DNA from: Acanthosoma haemorrhoidale
Lineage: Eukaryota; Arthropoda; Insecta; Hemiptera; Acanthosomatidae
Direction of reading: 5' to 3'
DNA: 64,000 nt
NCBI GenBank assembly: GCA_930367205.1
Contig: OV884015.1
Coordinates: forward strand, 31,487,288 to 31,551,287
Shown here: one piece after another, positions 25,173-39,700 of the stretch
Layout: each line of letters begins with the position of its first letter
Numbering within the stretch: the stretch's first letter is position 1
Position numbers and translations under genes: made by a program
The notes under the pieces: generated by a model
Databases searched by the model: none
The model's input: the letters and a program-made list of their open reading frames with translations, nothing else
Told to the model about the DNA's origin: nothing

Positions 25173-27540
25173 GGTTACAAACAAATAAAAGGGTTTTTCA
25201 TTGACAAATCAGTACTGTCTCCATGTTGGTCTTCTGAGCTATATTTTGAAACAATAGTTTCCGTTCCTGATAACTATTAATGGTCTATCATTTAAAACAA
25301 AAAATGAGAGATTTATAGAAATATTAACAAATAGAATATTCTATTTTATGCATAATTCCAATTTTAGAGAAGTTTTACTATTGTTGGTTTATGTAAGAGA
25401 AAACAGTGAGAGAGGATTAAAAGAAATGAAAAAATAAAAAATATATATATTTTTCGACGTTAGAAAGAACTCCTGAGAGCGAGCGGAAAATAGCCAGTAA
25501 ATTAAAAATGTAAAAGAGCTTTTCTTGAGTCAAAGTTTGATGCGAGAAGAGTGCATTATTCAGCCTTCTCATCTGGCCCTTGGCTCATGTCAAAGGCTGG
25601 GTCTTACTTATTTCTCGCAGCCATCTTCTTCCCTTGGCTAATTCTGTCGGCTTTTAATCATATTTTCTCAAAGTTTCATGTTTATTTTAAATCTGACAAG
25701 TTATATTCTTCACATATACGTCTGGTGAGTGGAAAGGCAATACACTGGGTGGCTGGTAAAAAAAACAACGTCATTAAATGTATCAACTAATTAAGTTTTT
25801 AATTGTGGCCACAAAAAATATTTTGATAATGTATAAGTAATAATTAATCAAGACGTCAAGATGTAATTATGTGCTCTTCTTAGTGTTACATATTGTATTT
25901 GCAAAGTTTAAACTCTTCATTATTTTTCATGGGGCTGCCTTTTTTTTTTTTGCACCAACGTGGCAACAAATTTAATAACCGTGAAAAATATCATGCTTCA
26001 AAAATAAATACTAACTACTCACTGTTGATAGGGATAAGGTGTTTAATTCGACAACTTGCTCAAAATTGTAAAATAATATTGCTTTTAATACTATTACTAG
26101 ATAAAAAACCTCAAACAAAAGCCTTGGATCCCTCCAGCAAATTTATATATTTAATTATCAAATGTTTGCCGAAGTAACAGGTGATGCGTATGCTGTTACA
26201 ATGAAAACAAGTTGCCTTTGAGAGTAATTACGACGACAGAGATATGTCCACAGCGAAGCGCTAAAAACCATTATTCTGTCAAACTTTATTGCTGTTTACA
26301 TAAACCACCCTTAGTCGTTGGATGCGACGATTCTCCAATATTTCTTTTTAATCAATAAATAAATGTTTGGTGAGTTATTACAACTTTTTCATCTTTTGCA
26401 TTGCCCATCCAATGGATTTTAAACAAAATAAATATTCAAACAACCTTTCATACTGAATTTTAATATCAAACTTGAACTGAATGGGTGTGTGTTAGGGAAA
26501 AAACGGCGTGATGGACAGTCGAGAAAGAGCACAAAAAGTACCTACAATTGTAATATCCTCTAAGATTCCATGTTAATTTCGTATGTCTGCCTCACTTTTG
26601 TTTTAATTTAGAACCATCCAAATTAGCTATTACGCATTTATCAAGAAATTTAGAATTTAGAAGCATATAAGTACCGTTAGTTTGTAAAGATATTTGGTCA
26701 AATGTTTAAAAAAAGTTCGCAAAATTCACATGGAATTTCGTGAAAATCCGAGTAGTTGATCTTGAGATATTCCTGCGTATAAAAAAAAAAATGGTTTTAT
26801 TCTTTCATCGACTTGCAATGACTCAATAAGCACATCCCAATCTCGTTCGCTTTTCCTCAAGATGTAGCGGATGGGTCGGAATTGAAGCTAACTGTAAAAG
26901 CGAGCAGAGATGGGCTGGCAGTAGACACTTACTTCAATGGCCTCGATTGGGCCCGACAGTAGGACGGTAAGTCCTCCCCAAATCCAACACTCTCAGGAAA
27001 TATCGCCGTCCTGTCAATTCTCTCCTGAAAGGCTTGCAAAATGGGAACAGGGATAAAACAGTAGATGTGGGCTTCACGTTTTCGTTTTGCTCATTTAATA
27101 AAAGTAAGCTTGTAGTTATTTTAAAATTCCAATCATTTGTTGTGAGTTATTAGCATTTTTCAGTAAATATTACCTCGTTGTCATAGGTTCATTAAAGTGT
27201 AGAAAGATTTTCATCAAATTTATTAATGGCCAACGCCTGCCCCAGGTCCTGCTAACAAGAAGAAGTAGTTAGAAGTTAAAAACCTCCTACAATAATTATT
27301 AATAAGAGGAAGGTTCACATGTATAGATACAAACACGGGTGAACTAAAAATATAGTACGAAGTTACATTAATATGCATCATTTGATATTGTTAATTTAAA
27401 TAATACGAGCAATGGATAAAACAGGTATTTGTAAGAACATAAATATGACAAAGCTTAATACGAAGTTAAACGTAAATATGGGTTTACTGGTTTGTAAAAG
27501 AATATATATACAAATAAATGTAACTATAGTTTATATTATT
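25173..27540. other. AT-rich DNA, nothing recognised
   Basis: Open frames at 25,551-25,790 and 25,893-26,177 are Lys/Asn/Ile/Leu-rich background translations without domains. A GC-richer patch at about 26,820-27,060 has no interpretable frame. Confidence 0.3.
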
Positions 27541-27896
27541 TTACAAGCAGCCCAGAGACCTCCAAAATTCTCATGACTGTCCCCCCCCCTACATGCAAGA
27601 GAAAGCGGAGTCTTGTGAAGTCCCCCAAGCTCCTACATCAGTCGCGGCACCGGACACGAGCCAGTGGAGGTTGCCCAAGAGCGTAAGAGCAACAGACGCT
27701 CAGGACATCATTGGAGAAACTGGCTATCGTTAGGACTCCCATTATCACGTATTTGCAGCAGGTCACGAGACCACTGGCGGTTAAGTCTCCAAGGAGGTTT
27801 ATAGGTATGTGTGGCGCAGTGTAATTTATGTGCTAAGGGATTAGGCTGGTTGGATAGGTTTAGATGGAACTCCATGAACTTGGAAGTACATAGCAA
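27541..27896 (-). mobile_element. J1 fragment, C-terminus plus proximal 3' UTR
   Basis: On the minus strand about 62 codons (27,896-27,708) match the J1 C-terminus (SKFMEFHLNLSNQPNPLAH, then LHCATHTY and RDLLQIRDNGSP), closing at TGA directly after QFLQ. The 3' UTR follows down to about 27,541, including a C-run near 27,582, and then stops abruptly before the family's 3' end. The fragment is therefore truncated at both ends. Confidence 0.8.
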
Positions 27897-30800
27897 ATAG
27901 AAAATATATCAATATAAGAACCCATATGCATTACAAATAATGTAAAATACTTTTAAACTCTTGGCAATGGATTTCTGTGTTACATATAAAAATCCAAAAT
28001 CAGTCGTTATATATTTTTATAAGTTATTTCAGTGTATATTGTAAAGACAAAATTCATTTTGATGTGACTAATCCCGTTAATCTTATCGTATTAAGTGAAT
28101 CAATAATACTCACTTAACTAATTCACGCCTCGGGGAAACCCGATATAAGAGGCACGTTTACACATGATATTAGTAAATCCATTTTACAAATGGAAATTTA
28201 ATTATTTACAATATAAAAAAAACACCAAAGGGTCTTGGTAATCTACAACCATATATATAAAGTCGCGTATTCATTTTTTTTTTTTTTTTTTTTTTTTAAG
28301 TAAACCCATTTTTTCATTCCAACTTTTGAAATATTAAAGCAATTATTAACAAATACTTTCCAGGGGAGCGAAAGAAATGAAAACTCGACTCTCGGCCCGA
28401 ACAAATGTTAGAACAAAAAAAGTAAATGTCGATCTCACTCTAATGAGACGTCATAAAAAAATGTTAATCCTAAACTGAGTGTGGTTCCCCCCCCCCAATT
28501 ATAAAAACGAAACTCTCCCAGTTTAGCTCTTACAGGCGTCCGTCAATTGAAATTAAACTGAGATTAATTAAAACCACTGACTATTAGATATTAACGGTGA
28601 CATTTTGAGTCCATGTTGGCCTTTGTCAGGAGTTTGTACAGTTCGTGAAACGTTTGAGTTATAATAGGCCACTCAATTCAATCAGTTCGAAACCTTCAGG
28701 CCAGAATTGGCCTCGACAAACGCAGTAATGGAGCCCGGTATAAACTAAATTAATGCCATAACTCGCACTAGGTATACTGTCAATCAAACTGACTACACTT
28801 CATGGAAGTTTTAACGGACACCACTCCTTAAATTTAAAGTGAATCATTTAATAAATGTAATTTATCTGACAATATCAAACAAAATTTAAACATGATGTAT
28901 ATATCTTTTGTTCCTTTTTGTCTTGTTAGTTAGTCGAGGTGTTAGTAATGCCATCATAATGCCATCTGTGTGTGATCTGGATGAATTTCTTCTATATTAT
29001 TTAGCATCAACATTTTTAACAAAATATGCTACTACTCGTGACTCTAAGGATCTCTACATATTATCTCACTCCTGTTATCACACTTAATTCAGATTTCATT
29101 TAAGAACAAAACTGTTTTTATATGAGGATGATTAAATCAATAAAACAAATTATTTTAAGGATATTAAACTTAAAGAAAAATTAGTTTACTGGTTACTATT
29201 CACAGAAGCGGTAATACCGACACCTGTATTCAACAAGACATCAGAAATAATGATAGAGATAAAATATTTCTATAGCAGTCAAAGGTAGTGTATGTTTCTT
29301 TGAGTTAAGTAGCCATGTAGGGCCAATCCTCAAATGATCAAACGAGACTCGACTTCTTTTTGACTTGAAGGATGTTTCTCTGAGGATTACATGTCCCTAG
29401 GCTTATTGTTAGAGATTAAAATCCACTTTTTCTTTGCCAATTAGCAATGTATGAAACAGTATTAACACATCGAATCATTATTTAATTTAGAAAAACACTA
29501 ATTTTTAAATATTGCGATCATTTTCCATAGCATTTAGTAGCAAAACTGGCTCAAAAATTACCAAAGAGGATACTATATATATATATGAAAAACAAAAAAT
29601 GGAAAAATAAAATAACGTGTAAGTTTTCTGGTAGGCTCAGGTAAGAATAAAAACAGTAAGGCTTCTCTTGATTCTGACTAAGAATATTGAAAGGGCATGA
29701 ATGCAGCTTTCGGGAGGAATTGAGGAATAGGGAAGAAAGGAATAGGCAGGCTGCATACAAACCAATATTATGAACTGAGGGGGGGCACCCAAGATAAACT
29801 TTGGCATAACTCAAAATAGGTGCATTCACTAAGCACCTTAAGAAGTAACTGATATTTTGTTAGCTAGTCTATCGTGGTGAGCGGTTTAAAAAGATACTTA
29901 GACACCGGCGCGTAACATTCAAAGTCCTAAATGTCAAATGGAAATAACTAGCAGCTATTTCGCATGGCATTAGAACCACTAATACTATTATTGACAATAG
30001 TGTCAAAGCCAATGTTACACCTTGCGTCTGATCCGACTGAGGATCGGGTTAATCCTAGGCGTTATGAAACCCTATGTATGCACTGATTAAAGTCTCATTT
30101 AATGGTGGCATAGAGTCACGAGAAACTTGGTTATTGAGTGAGAGAAGCAGCTCCATCAGGTCCCCTTGTAGAGTTTATGAGGTCTACACCACGTCATTTT
30201 ATATGATATATTATAGTCATTGATTCTTTATTAAATAAAATAAATCCCTTCACACGGTACTCAATAAAAAAGTTCTATGACGTCAACATCTAAATTTTTT
30301 CCCACTGCTTCCGGTTCTTCATGTCTAAAAATTTTCTGTGTGAAACTATACACAAAACTGAAATCAAACATCGGCCTCCAAAGTTTTTATCTCACCCAGT
30401 CGCAAAGCTAACCTTTTTTTTTTCATGCTTACTTACATTTCTGCTTAAATTTTATTCGGAATGGCAACGTTGAGAAATTCATTCGAAAGCTTATGAAAAA
30501 TAAGTACCTTTCGAAATCAATATGTCCAGAAAATTTTTAAATATTTGTAAATTTTGAGTTTCTGCTGTGCTTTCTAGGTGTTTATAATTAAAAAATTAAT
30601 ACAACAAAAAACCTGCACTAGTCTTATAGTAAATTTAACGCTGATTACTAAACTCAAAAGTTGAATTAAAAGAGAAAAAATTTGGTTTTAATGGAAAACT
30701 ACTAAACACGTATTTTTATGAGATAAAGACACATTTATGAAATTTTATCATGGAAACGGATTGAAATAGAAAACGGTGTAGTTCGATAAAGTTTTACAAT

Positions 30801-32224
30801 GTTTTTTAATACTTGTTCATTGTACTTTTGTTAATACCACGAACAAACCACCCTATATAATAAAAATTAAATGTCTTTGGAACTCTAGGCTGCCATTAAG
30901 AAAATGAAATTGTTTTGATCTAAAAAAAAAAACACCTTATTTATAAATATAGAACATATATTGAATATAAGTTATTCTATGGAAGATTTGCCAATTTGCT
31001 TAACAGTGTCAATATCAATAAATTTGCTCTGTAATGGCAGCCCCTTCCATGTTATTAAATTAAGTCGAGTCGCAACATAAAAAAGTAATAATTTCTATTT
31101 GTAAGACAAGATAAAAATATTGAGCAATAGTTAGTAAGTATAATTGTTGTAAATTATATAATCAAACCATACAAGAACTGAAGTGTATCTATATTTGGTT
31201 ATTTCATTTGATAACATTATTGAATTCAAGTACCGATACATTCTTCAAGGTAACTACTCAAAATTTATATTTGTAAATTAATTCATTCCACGACCACTCC
31301 AAGAACTTTTTACTTTCTAAGTCGGATACAAATAAGTAGGATTCCATCTGATAAGGAGCTTGCCTGAACCGATCTCAGACATCTAACACCAAAGTGCTTC
31401 ATTCGATCAAAAGTTTTAAACAACAATCACCAGGAATAACCCCAAAAAATAATATCGGAATAATTCCGTTGCATCTCAATGTGACTACATAGTTTGTGCT
31501 GTTCTGTTTATTGAGCGGATGTTTTCATTTCTTATATAAGCGTGCTCTGTTCACTATATGGAATGTGTTTTTTGGAGAAAACATTTTGTGAATATAGCGT
31601 AATAATTCGTTGTAGCTCGCATGATATCACAATCAGCTTTTACTAGGAAAACTGATGCTTCACTGAACATTTAGACCGAGTTGTACCGCTTCATTGGTCC
31701 CATTTATTAGCTTATTGTTATAATAGTTTTGACTGTTTTACCATACCTGTATACTTATAACTTACAATGAAGGACAATTTTGTTCAACAAATACTGTAAT
31801 TGTTTTAACTATATCGACTAACGTCATTAAATAAATCGCATTTAGTACTTGTAAACGGGCAAATACAAAGTTTTTTAACTGTCTGCTTGCCTGTGAAATT
31901 TCAAAGATGCGTTCAACTACATCCTCATTTACACCATTGAGTTATAATAATGTCGAATTGGCAAAATAAATAAATAGGCATGAAACAAGTCGGCAGAGTA
32001 TCTGTTCAGGCCAGTAATATGTACTGTGATGATATTTTTAGTATCTAAGTAAGTTTATCTGTTGATTCGTGGTAGTTACCGTTCTATTGAAGTCTCCTGG
32101 TGTTTATAGTCTGTACAGGCAGCCTTAGGCGTCCCTTGCTCTTTGCCCTCTGCTGCTTCCAGCTTGGTGCAGAACTTTTAGGCAATCCCTGAACAAAGAC
32201 GTTGTTTTATCTTAGCCCGTTAGA
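27897..32224. other. AT-rich intergenic DNA, no gene recognised
   Basis: Holds a 23-T run at about 28,275, a C-run at about 28,487, a short TATATATA tract near 29,575 and several motif-free open frames. A slightly GC-richer block lies at 29,860-30,190. None can be assigned. Confidence 0.35.
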
Positions 32225-32392
32225 TTTTATTGTTTACTTTAGAGTGGTTTTCACACATGAGAAACGTCTAATCTCCCTTTAGTATTCACATTCTGGTTTC
32301 CTAAACAATATTTTATTCATTTATGGCGTATATATTTCCAAATTTTCTATCTTCTTTTTATTTTTGTATCGTTAATTTCATATTGCGAAATT
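32225..32392. repeat. Dispersed repeat, copy b
   Basis: Collinear with 22,637-22,852 (shared TTTAGAGTGGTTTTC and downstream blocks). It lies just upstream of the J2 copy, but the other copy has no J2 beside it, so it is not a part of J2. Confidence 0.45.
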
Positions 32393-32474
32393 AATCGGGC
32401 CCATACAATTAACTAATCAGATGTGACTAAGAAGATTTTTCAAATAACAGTTTAGAAGGTACTTTATATTTAGA

Positions 32475-33862
32475 ATTCTGTTGCCTTGGCTAAAGCGGTC
32501 ATTGAATACTTCAAACTTCTTCCTGAAAATAGAGTTTTATGACTACATAAATAGCTGTTTAACTTCATACTACTACTGCAGCACTTTACAACGAACATGC
32601 GAAGCAACAGAGTCACTGCGATGATCTCCCTTGATTGCTCGAAAGCATTCGACTCTGTGATCACACACTCCTACGATGCCTGAACGAGCACGAATTTCCT
32701 GCGCAACTACAGAACATAATGCCTTCCTATCTAGCAAGCAGAACCGTTTCTGTGCAAATAGGAGCCATATCAACCACTAGAAAAAATCTCATCGTCGGAG
32801 TTCCCCAAGGGTTGGTGCTGGGACCCCTAATCTTCAACATCTACACCACGCACATAGTAGGAGCATCATATACCAACTGTGAGGTAGTGGCGTATGCGGA
32901 CGACATAGGAGTCTACAGCACCAGCCTCAACACAGCGAAAGCTCTAAAGGCTGCAAAGGGTGCCAGTCAATTAGTCACTGACAGGCTAAGAGCTGTCCAT
33001 ATTCAGGTAAACCCAGCCAAGACGCAAGGGATCGTTTTCTCGTTCCAGCACGGGAAAAGAAAGCTTCCACCCAGCTTCAACATAGACGGGAGTGATTGCA
33101 AACTTGCCAATAGCATATGCTACCTAGGCATCAACCTAGGCAGACACATGACGTTCGGCACACACCTGCAGAAGAAGCTGAAAAGAGTACGAAGGACTTA
33201 CTACTCTCTCCAGCATCTCATCACAAGCTGGCTATACCCCTGAGGCTGAAACTGCTCATATATCAGAGCGTCCTGAGGCCAGAACTGCTGTCTGGAACTC
33301 CGCTTTTCCATTGTCTCCACACCAGCACCATAACTAGACTCCAGAGCTTCCAAAACAACATCCTACGCACGGCACTATGGCATACCCTTTTTCGTGAAAT
33401 GAAGACTCCTGACATCCACCAAAAGTTCGAGGTCCCCACCTTCGACTCTTCGGTCGAATTCTTCGACTCGATGAAACATTGCCAAACCCCCTATTCCAAG
33501 ACCTGACACCCCCACCACTACCGGCAAGATGGCCAATCTCTAGATCTGGGAAAGCAGACCAAATGGTGGACATTACGGCCCTTGGCCAACCAACAACAAG
33601 CCTCTGACGGGCACCCATCACTGCTATCCAACTGAATGAGCTTGCACTACATGCCTAGAGAGACTATAAGCTCAAGCTTCAGTGGACTCTCACTACTGCA
33701 CCACAACATTTCCACCTCTACCGAGGCTTCCCATACTCCTTAATTCCCTCACTCCACCTTCAAACAGGTACTACTAGTAAAAGGATCCGCTCACCCCAAA
33801 TAAATTCCTTTATTTTTCCCTTATCTATAATCTTAAAAATTTGAGAGCTAAGGGAAAAAAAA
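32475..33862 (+). mobile_element. Jockey-like J2 copy, 5'-truncated, two frameshifts
   Basis: Reverse transcriptase core of a Jockey-clade non-LTR element. In order: TAMISLDCSKAFDSV (motif A, 32,613-32,657); after a shift, DHTLLRCLNEHEF; IVGVPQGLVLGPLIFNIY (motif B, ~32,790); VVAYADDIGVYS (motif C, DD intact, ~32,890); CYLGINLGRHMTF (~33,118); then after a second shift at about 33,230 LRLKLLIYQSVLRPELLSG to HQKFEVPTFDSS, closing at 33,506. The 3' UTR follows to a short poly(A) at 33,855-33,862. No endonuclease domain is present, so the copy is 5'-truncated. With two frameshifts it is not active, but its low-AT coding stretch shows that it is fairly young. Confidence 0.85.
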
Positions 33863-36605
33863 TCTATTCATCTCCTACACTTAGTTCTATTTCAATCTGG
33901 TTTTGTTTGTCAAAGTTTCATCTAGTTAAGGTTTAATATTATTTGAGCTATTTTCAGCGTCCCAATGTGTCATATACAAATAAAAACGAAGTATTTCTAC
34001 AATCATTTAATATGCTCAACCGCGAATATCTTTATTAAATTTAGTTTCTACTTTATTAGGTTAAATTCTCTCTCTCTCGTGTATATCAACTGGCATAATA
34101 AAATTACGGTGATGTTGGAACAACCTGCTGACAATAATAACGGGTCGCTTTCATTTGAGGACATCTTTGAGATAGTTATGGGTTTGACATATTTCACTTA
34201 AACATTTACCAGGTGGTCAACAAGACAGGTGACGAGGGTCCCTATCGACTGCATGCTCAGACCGAGTAGAAGAAGATTCCCGATCAGTAATCAGCCGTCA
34301 ACATGGTTCAAGAGGGTCGAGATAGGGTGGGCCGGATATCTCAGATTCTTCCAAGCCTGCTTTATCCGGCAATACTGAAGGTTCCATTTAGCAAACGTCC
34401 CGGCAGGAATTTCACCCATAGGAATTCCATTATGAATTAATAGCCAAAGAAAAAAATATTGCCAAGATCGGGTCTGGAACCACAAACCTCCTCGATGCAA
34501 TTAATTATAATAATAGTGGTATCATATCACAATTATTTTCTCCGGGTCACTTGTAGTCCCTTCAGTGAAAATGGTTCGAGATACTTAGTGTAAAATCAGG
34601 TTGTTTTAAATGAAGTTTCTTTGCATATATTAGTGGATGAATTCATTCTTCAAGAGCTCATTGTTACAATGCTAATATTTCTTTATTTACATTGAGCCAA
34701 CTTGATCAATCAGATTTTATTTATATACAGCAATTCTGTAAAATGGAACACTTAATGCACTATATGTAACAATGTACATTAGATAGTCCTTTGAATATTT
34801 AGGATCCCATCCCAGGCCATAGGAAACAACAAATAATACATAAACATGTTATATAACTACTTGTGGTTTGTTATGAGTGAAACTAGTATGGTTACGAAAC
34901 GTAATTAGTATATACATAAGTAGTAGGTATATAAGTAGTATAATATTACCAATACGTAACGGTGGCGTTCTCCAGAATAAAATATTTTGTGTATAATTTA
35001 TTTAGGTGTAAATGAGTAACCATAATAAATAAACCATCAATCGATAGGTTGAATGAATTTGGCACTAAAGTACCTGTAGTTACTCAAAATGAAAAACGTT
35101 GTTGCAAGTCATGAAAAAAAATTCTATTCTGTTTATCTATAACATGATTAGCTGTTATTATGGGATTTATCTGTTAGAAAAAGGGATCATATATATATAT
35201 TGTAACATTCATATTTGAGGATGAAGATCATGACCCTCACATATGGTAAGGGTCCATTTTTTTCCTTATACTCCTAGGAGTGGGGATGAGCGGGAAACCA
35301 GACTTAGGACAACCGTCGAGAAGAACGGACTTAGCAAGCTCCCGAATTGGCGGTTACCATACAGGAAGAGAGGAGAAGAACCAACAGCAGAAAGTAACGT
35401 TTATTGGATTACAGGAAGACCATCGATTGGGTGATATTAATATTGTTATTATTATGGATCCATTAAAAGAAATTGAGCTCAAATTCATGTTTGTAATTAG
35501 TAGTAATTATCCTAATTTAAAAGGAATTAAATATTTTTTTATACTTTTGTCAATAATCTATGTTAATTATAATTATTTGTTATAACCATTTTATTAGAAT
35601 ATATTTCACAATTCCTAGTTTCTCAATTTATTAATAACTACAACATTAGCCTTAAGATCGGGCGATTCAATCGGGATAAATTCCTATGTCAAAGACATAA
35701 AACAATTTGAATTAAAGATCTCATGACGGACCTGCCAAATTAGTTAAGGTAAATTGATCAAATAAAGTAGAAAGGGAAATGGTGAAAAACGAGGTAGGCT
35801 GCAATATATATATGTGTAATTATGTTTTTCTTTGGGGACTAATATCCCATGACATAGTTCCCTTTTCATTCACTACTTTCATAAAATGTATTTCTCTTGT
35901 CGAAAGCAACCTTTCTAAAATAGATGAGCGTTAGTTTGATGGAATATGCATGCTGTGGAAGATTTTTTTTTTTCCGGTACATCACCTCTTTCGGAGCCCG
36001 CAGGCATTGAGAATACACGAAGAAGGTTTCATAAAAAGAGGAAAAAGTTTTCTCCCTTCCCCATTGGACATTTTCGCCACTGCTTAATCGCCAATACTGA
36101 TCTGCCCTGGGCTGGATAGGACTCAGTGATAAATTCCTCCGATTCAAGCCGTTGTCAGACCACAGCACACATTTGCATAACCAAGGTCCAACTGCCTATT
36201 CCAAGTCATTTCCATATTTATTATTTTAACTGCAAAAGGAGAAATTGCTTTCCAGATGGCTTTTTCACCGACCAACTTTAACGCCCCAGCGTATCGCTTA
36301 GTCGCCATATATACAAAGGTTTACTGCAGCCGGAAATGGTCAGCTCGTAATTACTTTAGATTATTACGCTTAAGTTTATCATTTGAAATTCCGCCTGTTT
36401 ATTTCATCAAAAACCATTATTATCTCAGCGGAAAACAGGATGTTAACCGAACGTCAGGATAGGGGGAAATCGTCTTGTGTGTCAACACACAATAGTTTAA
36501 TTTGTGAAAACGATTTTAACAAAAGTTATTTTTAAATAATAATTAATTAGCAACGTTACACTCCACATCATATCTTAAAGGAAACCGTCCAATCACAATA
36601 GCACC
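33863..36605. other. AT-rich DNA with unassigned GC-richer patches
   Basis: A 101-codon plus frame at 35,280-35,585 (with a second frame overlapping) sits on a GC-richer block that follows an AT tract and a TGTAACATTC motif at 35,200. This could be an old LTR edge, but no partner copy or duplication was found. Around 35,950-36,180 another GC-richer patch shows no known domain. Confidence 0.3.
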
Positions 36606-36611
36606 CGTCTA

Positions 36612-36770
36612 GATGAGTGGTTCCCAAACTTACATTGCCCGTGGCAAAAACCGGATCAAGAAGCCGTAAGTGAAACAACTATATATATTTTACACATGAA
36701 TTTCCGTAAAAAAAATTGCATATCTCTAGCCCACACTGGAGCGTTATGAGGCCCGAAGGGATGGTTTAAA
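36612..36770 (+). mobile_element. Possible hAT-type transposon end
   Basis: GAGTGGTTCCCAAACTT at about 36,614-36,631 resembles the common hAT terminal motif CAGTGGTTCYCAAACTT. The matching inverted end was not found nearby and no 8-bp duplication could be identified, so only one end is supported. Confidence 0.3.
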
Positions 36771-39700
36771 AATTTGTAAATGGTTCAGAGGTTTTGAAAA
36801 GAAACGTCTATAGCGTGTCTCGACTAATCTGCTTCTCTCTTTTCACGAGAGAGCTATTTAACATCAAAGTACGGATTGTCTGTTATTTGTGTTTTTTATT
36901 TTAAATCTTTATTTTTTTAAGACAACCGTGGTGACAAAATGGCATTTTAAATATGTATATACTGAGCTGGGACTTAAGATATATAAAAAGTTACTGAAAC
37001 CGGTAGGACGTTTTTCTTCTTTTTAAGAATTTTGTTTTACATGCTTACTGTTCATGTGGTTATCTCAAGGTTTTGTAGCATAAACCTTGAAAATATTGTT
37101 CAGTAACGTTACCACACTCATTTTCCAAATGTAGCCTATTCAATACACAAATTATTTAAGTATTAACTCTTGGGAATTGCAAACATAACGCTAACAGCAA
37201 AAGGAAGTTTCGTATCAAGCCTAGCCAGCCTACTCTCCCCAATTCCCTCCTAAAGTTTACCTAACCAGGCCTTATCATTTACGCACACATAACTTTTGCG
37301 AACTCGTTAATAATATATATCCAACAGTAAGCTTCCGTAAACAATTCCTAAACAGCGTTTGAATCTCCATTAAAGCGACACTATCAAAATAGTTATTGTT
37401 GTTGTTTTCATATGAAACTACGGAAGAGTTAGGTTTTCATTAAATTTGTCCGAACCGAACCCCGGGTTAGTGGACATGGTGAAGCTTGAATTACAACCAG
37501 CTTGGGCTGTAACCTTAACCAAATAAACGTAACAAACCTAGCGGTTAATTATTCCACAGTACTCCTTTAAACCAAATATATGCGTAGCGCTGTTTTTCTC
37601 TCATTACAGTATGCAATTTTAATTAAATTGCTGGTTAATAAAAGAAACCAAATATCTCAACATCTTCATAATATTACAGTTTTGTTATCAGTGGTACGTA
37701 GATTTAGATTTCAGTTATAATTGGTTAGTTAAACTGACATAACTCCATTCCAATATTGTTTCAAGTAATTGGTTTTTAGAAATAGTTAAAAATCACCCCA
37801 TACACCTGATTTTATTTATAAATGACTTCCTTATTTAAACTTCTTGTTCGATTAATAGAGTTCGATCAAACGCCTACAACTTCAGTTTGCCCAAAGCCAT
37901 ATTAAGACCTTTTTGTCAAAGTACTATTCCGGTACCCTACCCCTCAAGAACCACTTATCTAAGAATGGCATTTGGACGTAAACTATGTTCAAAAACACAT
38001 ACTAACTAGCTAGAAAAAAACTGTTGGATTCCATTAAAAATCCCCTGCTTCAATTCTACGACAGGCATAAGTAAAAACCCAAGTTGGCTCCGAAAAGTGA
38101 ATATTTTTCTCCATTACCCTCCGAGGGTCCGATTACCCTCTGGTGCCTTTAGGACGAGCCCACCCCCAACAAACGTTTTTGTCCATCCGAAAATCATATC
38201 CACAGCTTACCTGAAATGCACCTGGATTTGTGACCATTGCAACACCTACTAGGTTCTAAAAATATTCTTTAGAACATTTCCCTTTACCGTCCATCCAACA
38301 ACTATCATCCGGGCATTCCCTCCATGGATCCCATAACCTACGAAATTCCTTTAATAATACATAACTTATAGGATTAAAACACATAACAAATCGACCGTTA
38401 TCCAAATATCGCAAAATTTTAATAGAGTGCTTATAGAAAACCCAACCTCTAGAAGGTTCAATCTAATCTGAAACGTTGTAGTGAAATCAAAAATTAAATG
38501 AGGATATTTTAAACAAATTTTTATTGAAATTTCAACCTCCGGAAATATTAATACTTTAATAACTTTTTAACTCACGAGTAGCTAAGATAATTTTGTTTCT
38601 AGGTATCAGTAGCCTCATAATCATTTGACAGCTGTGAATGTATGAATGGCATAGACTCATGCCTCAGATCTGGGTTATATCTGCGCCCACGCGCGAACGC
38701 TCGAGAACAATCTCATTTGTCTCTCGTCCCTTTGGCGTAGCAGTTTTTCGGCTTTGACTGTTGTACTCATGCATTGAAATACAAAAAATTTAGATATTGA
38801 AAAGTTCATTCTAGTGTCAGGAGTGATGACGATGTTTGATTTTTTTTTTTTACTTTTTCATTGTTACAAAATCTGATTTAAAATAACAGGACATCGGGAG
38901 AGAGACCCGAATTTTCACAACAGTTTTTTAGGCGCTACTAAAAATAACATTTAATCAATGCTTATGGAATATATTAAGAACTGTACTGCAACTATCAAAT
39001 TTTAGTACTTTAGTGACGTACTCAATTGATATTCTCAATATCACTTCTACTAAACCCATCAACTAGATACTTATCACTTCGAGAATCCAGTTATTTTAGA
39101 CACTCTAACTTTTACTAAGTTTTAAGACACTAAGTTTTAGGTGTGTTTCGAGCCCTTATCTAAAAAGTTATAGTGTGTGTGGGATCCCCAGTAGGTTTGT
39201 GACCTGATAAACTGGTTACATTCCGCCTCCATGTAGCTTTAACTAGCTAAATAGATATAACCTCTCAACAACACTTCTTGCTTGGACCTCAAGCACTTGT
39301 TGCTTAAGTGGTATTTATTATTATATTTATATATTTTTCCATTTCAAAAATGAATCCAACATTAAAGGATTATTAGTAATAATAACAAGATTGAGTTACA
39401 TTTCATATCAGCAAGAATAAATAGACAACTTGATAGATCATTGTTTCTCGTGACTCATTATTGCTTAAATGTATTAGACCCACTTACCTTTAACTATGTA
39501 TGCATTTTACAGTGAATGAAAATGTATCGAGAAATATTTCAGGTACATGCAGAAAGTTCTACAATTTCTTCTAGTAGAAAAGTGCCATGAAATCCTTTAA
39601 TGGCGGAGTAGTATCATACTTGAGCGTATCAATGTCCATAGGTGTAAAGTATCAAAATTAACATTAATAGACAGACATGGAGGATATGTATATAAGAAAA

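Noticed and set aside
35200..35585. TGTAACATTC start followed by a GC-richer block, as a possible LTR
   Set aside because: No second copy, matching CA end or target duplication could be found.
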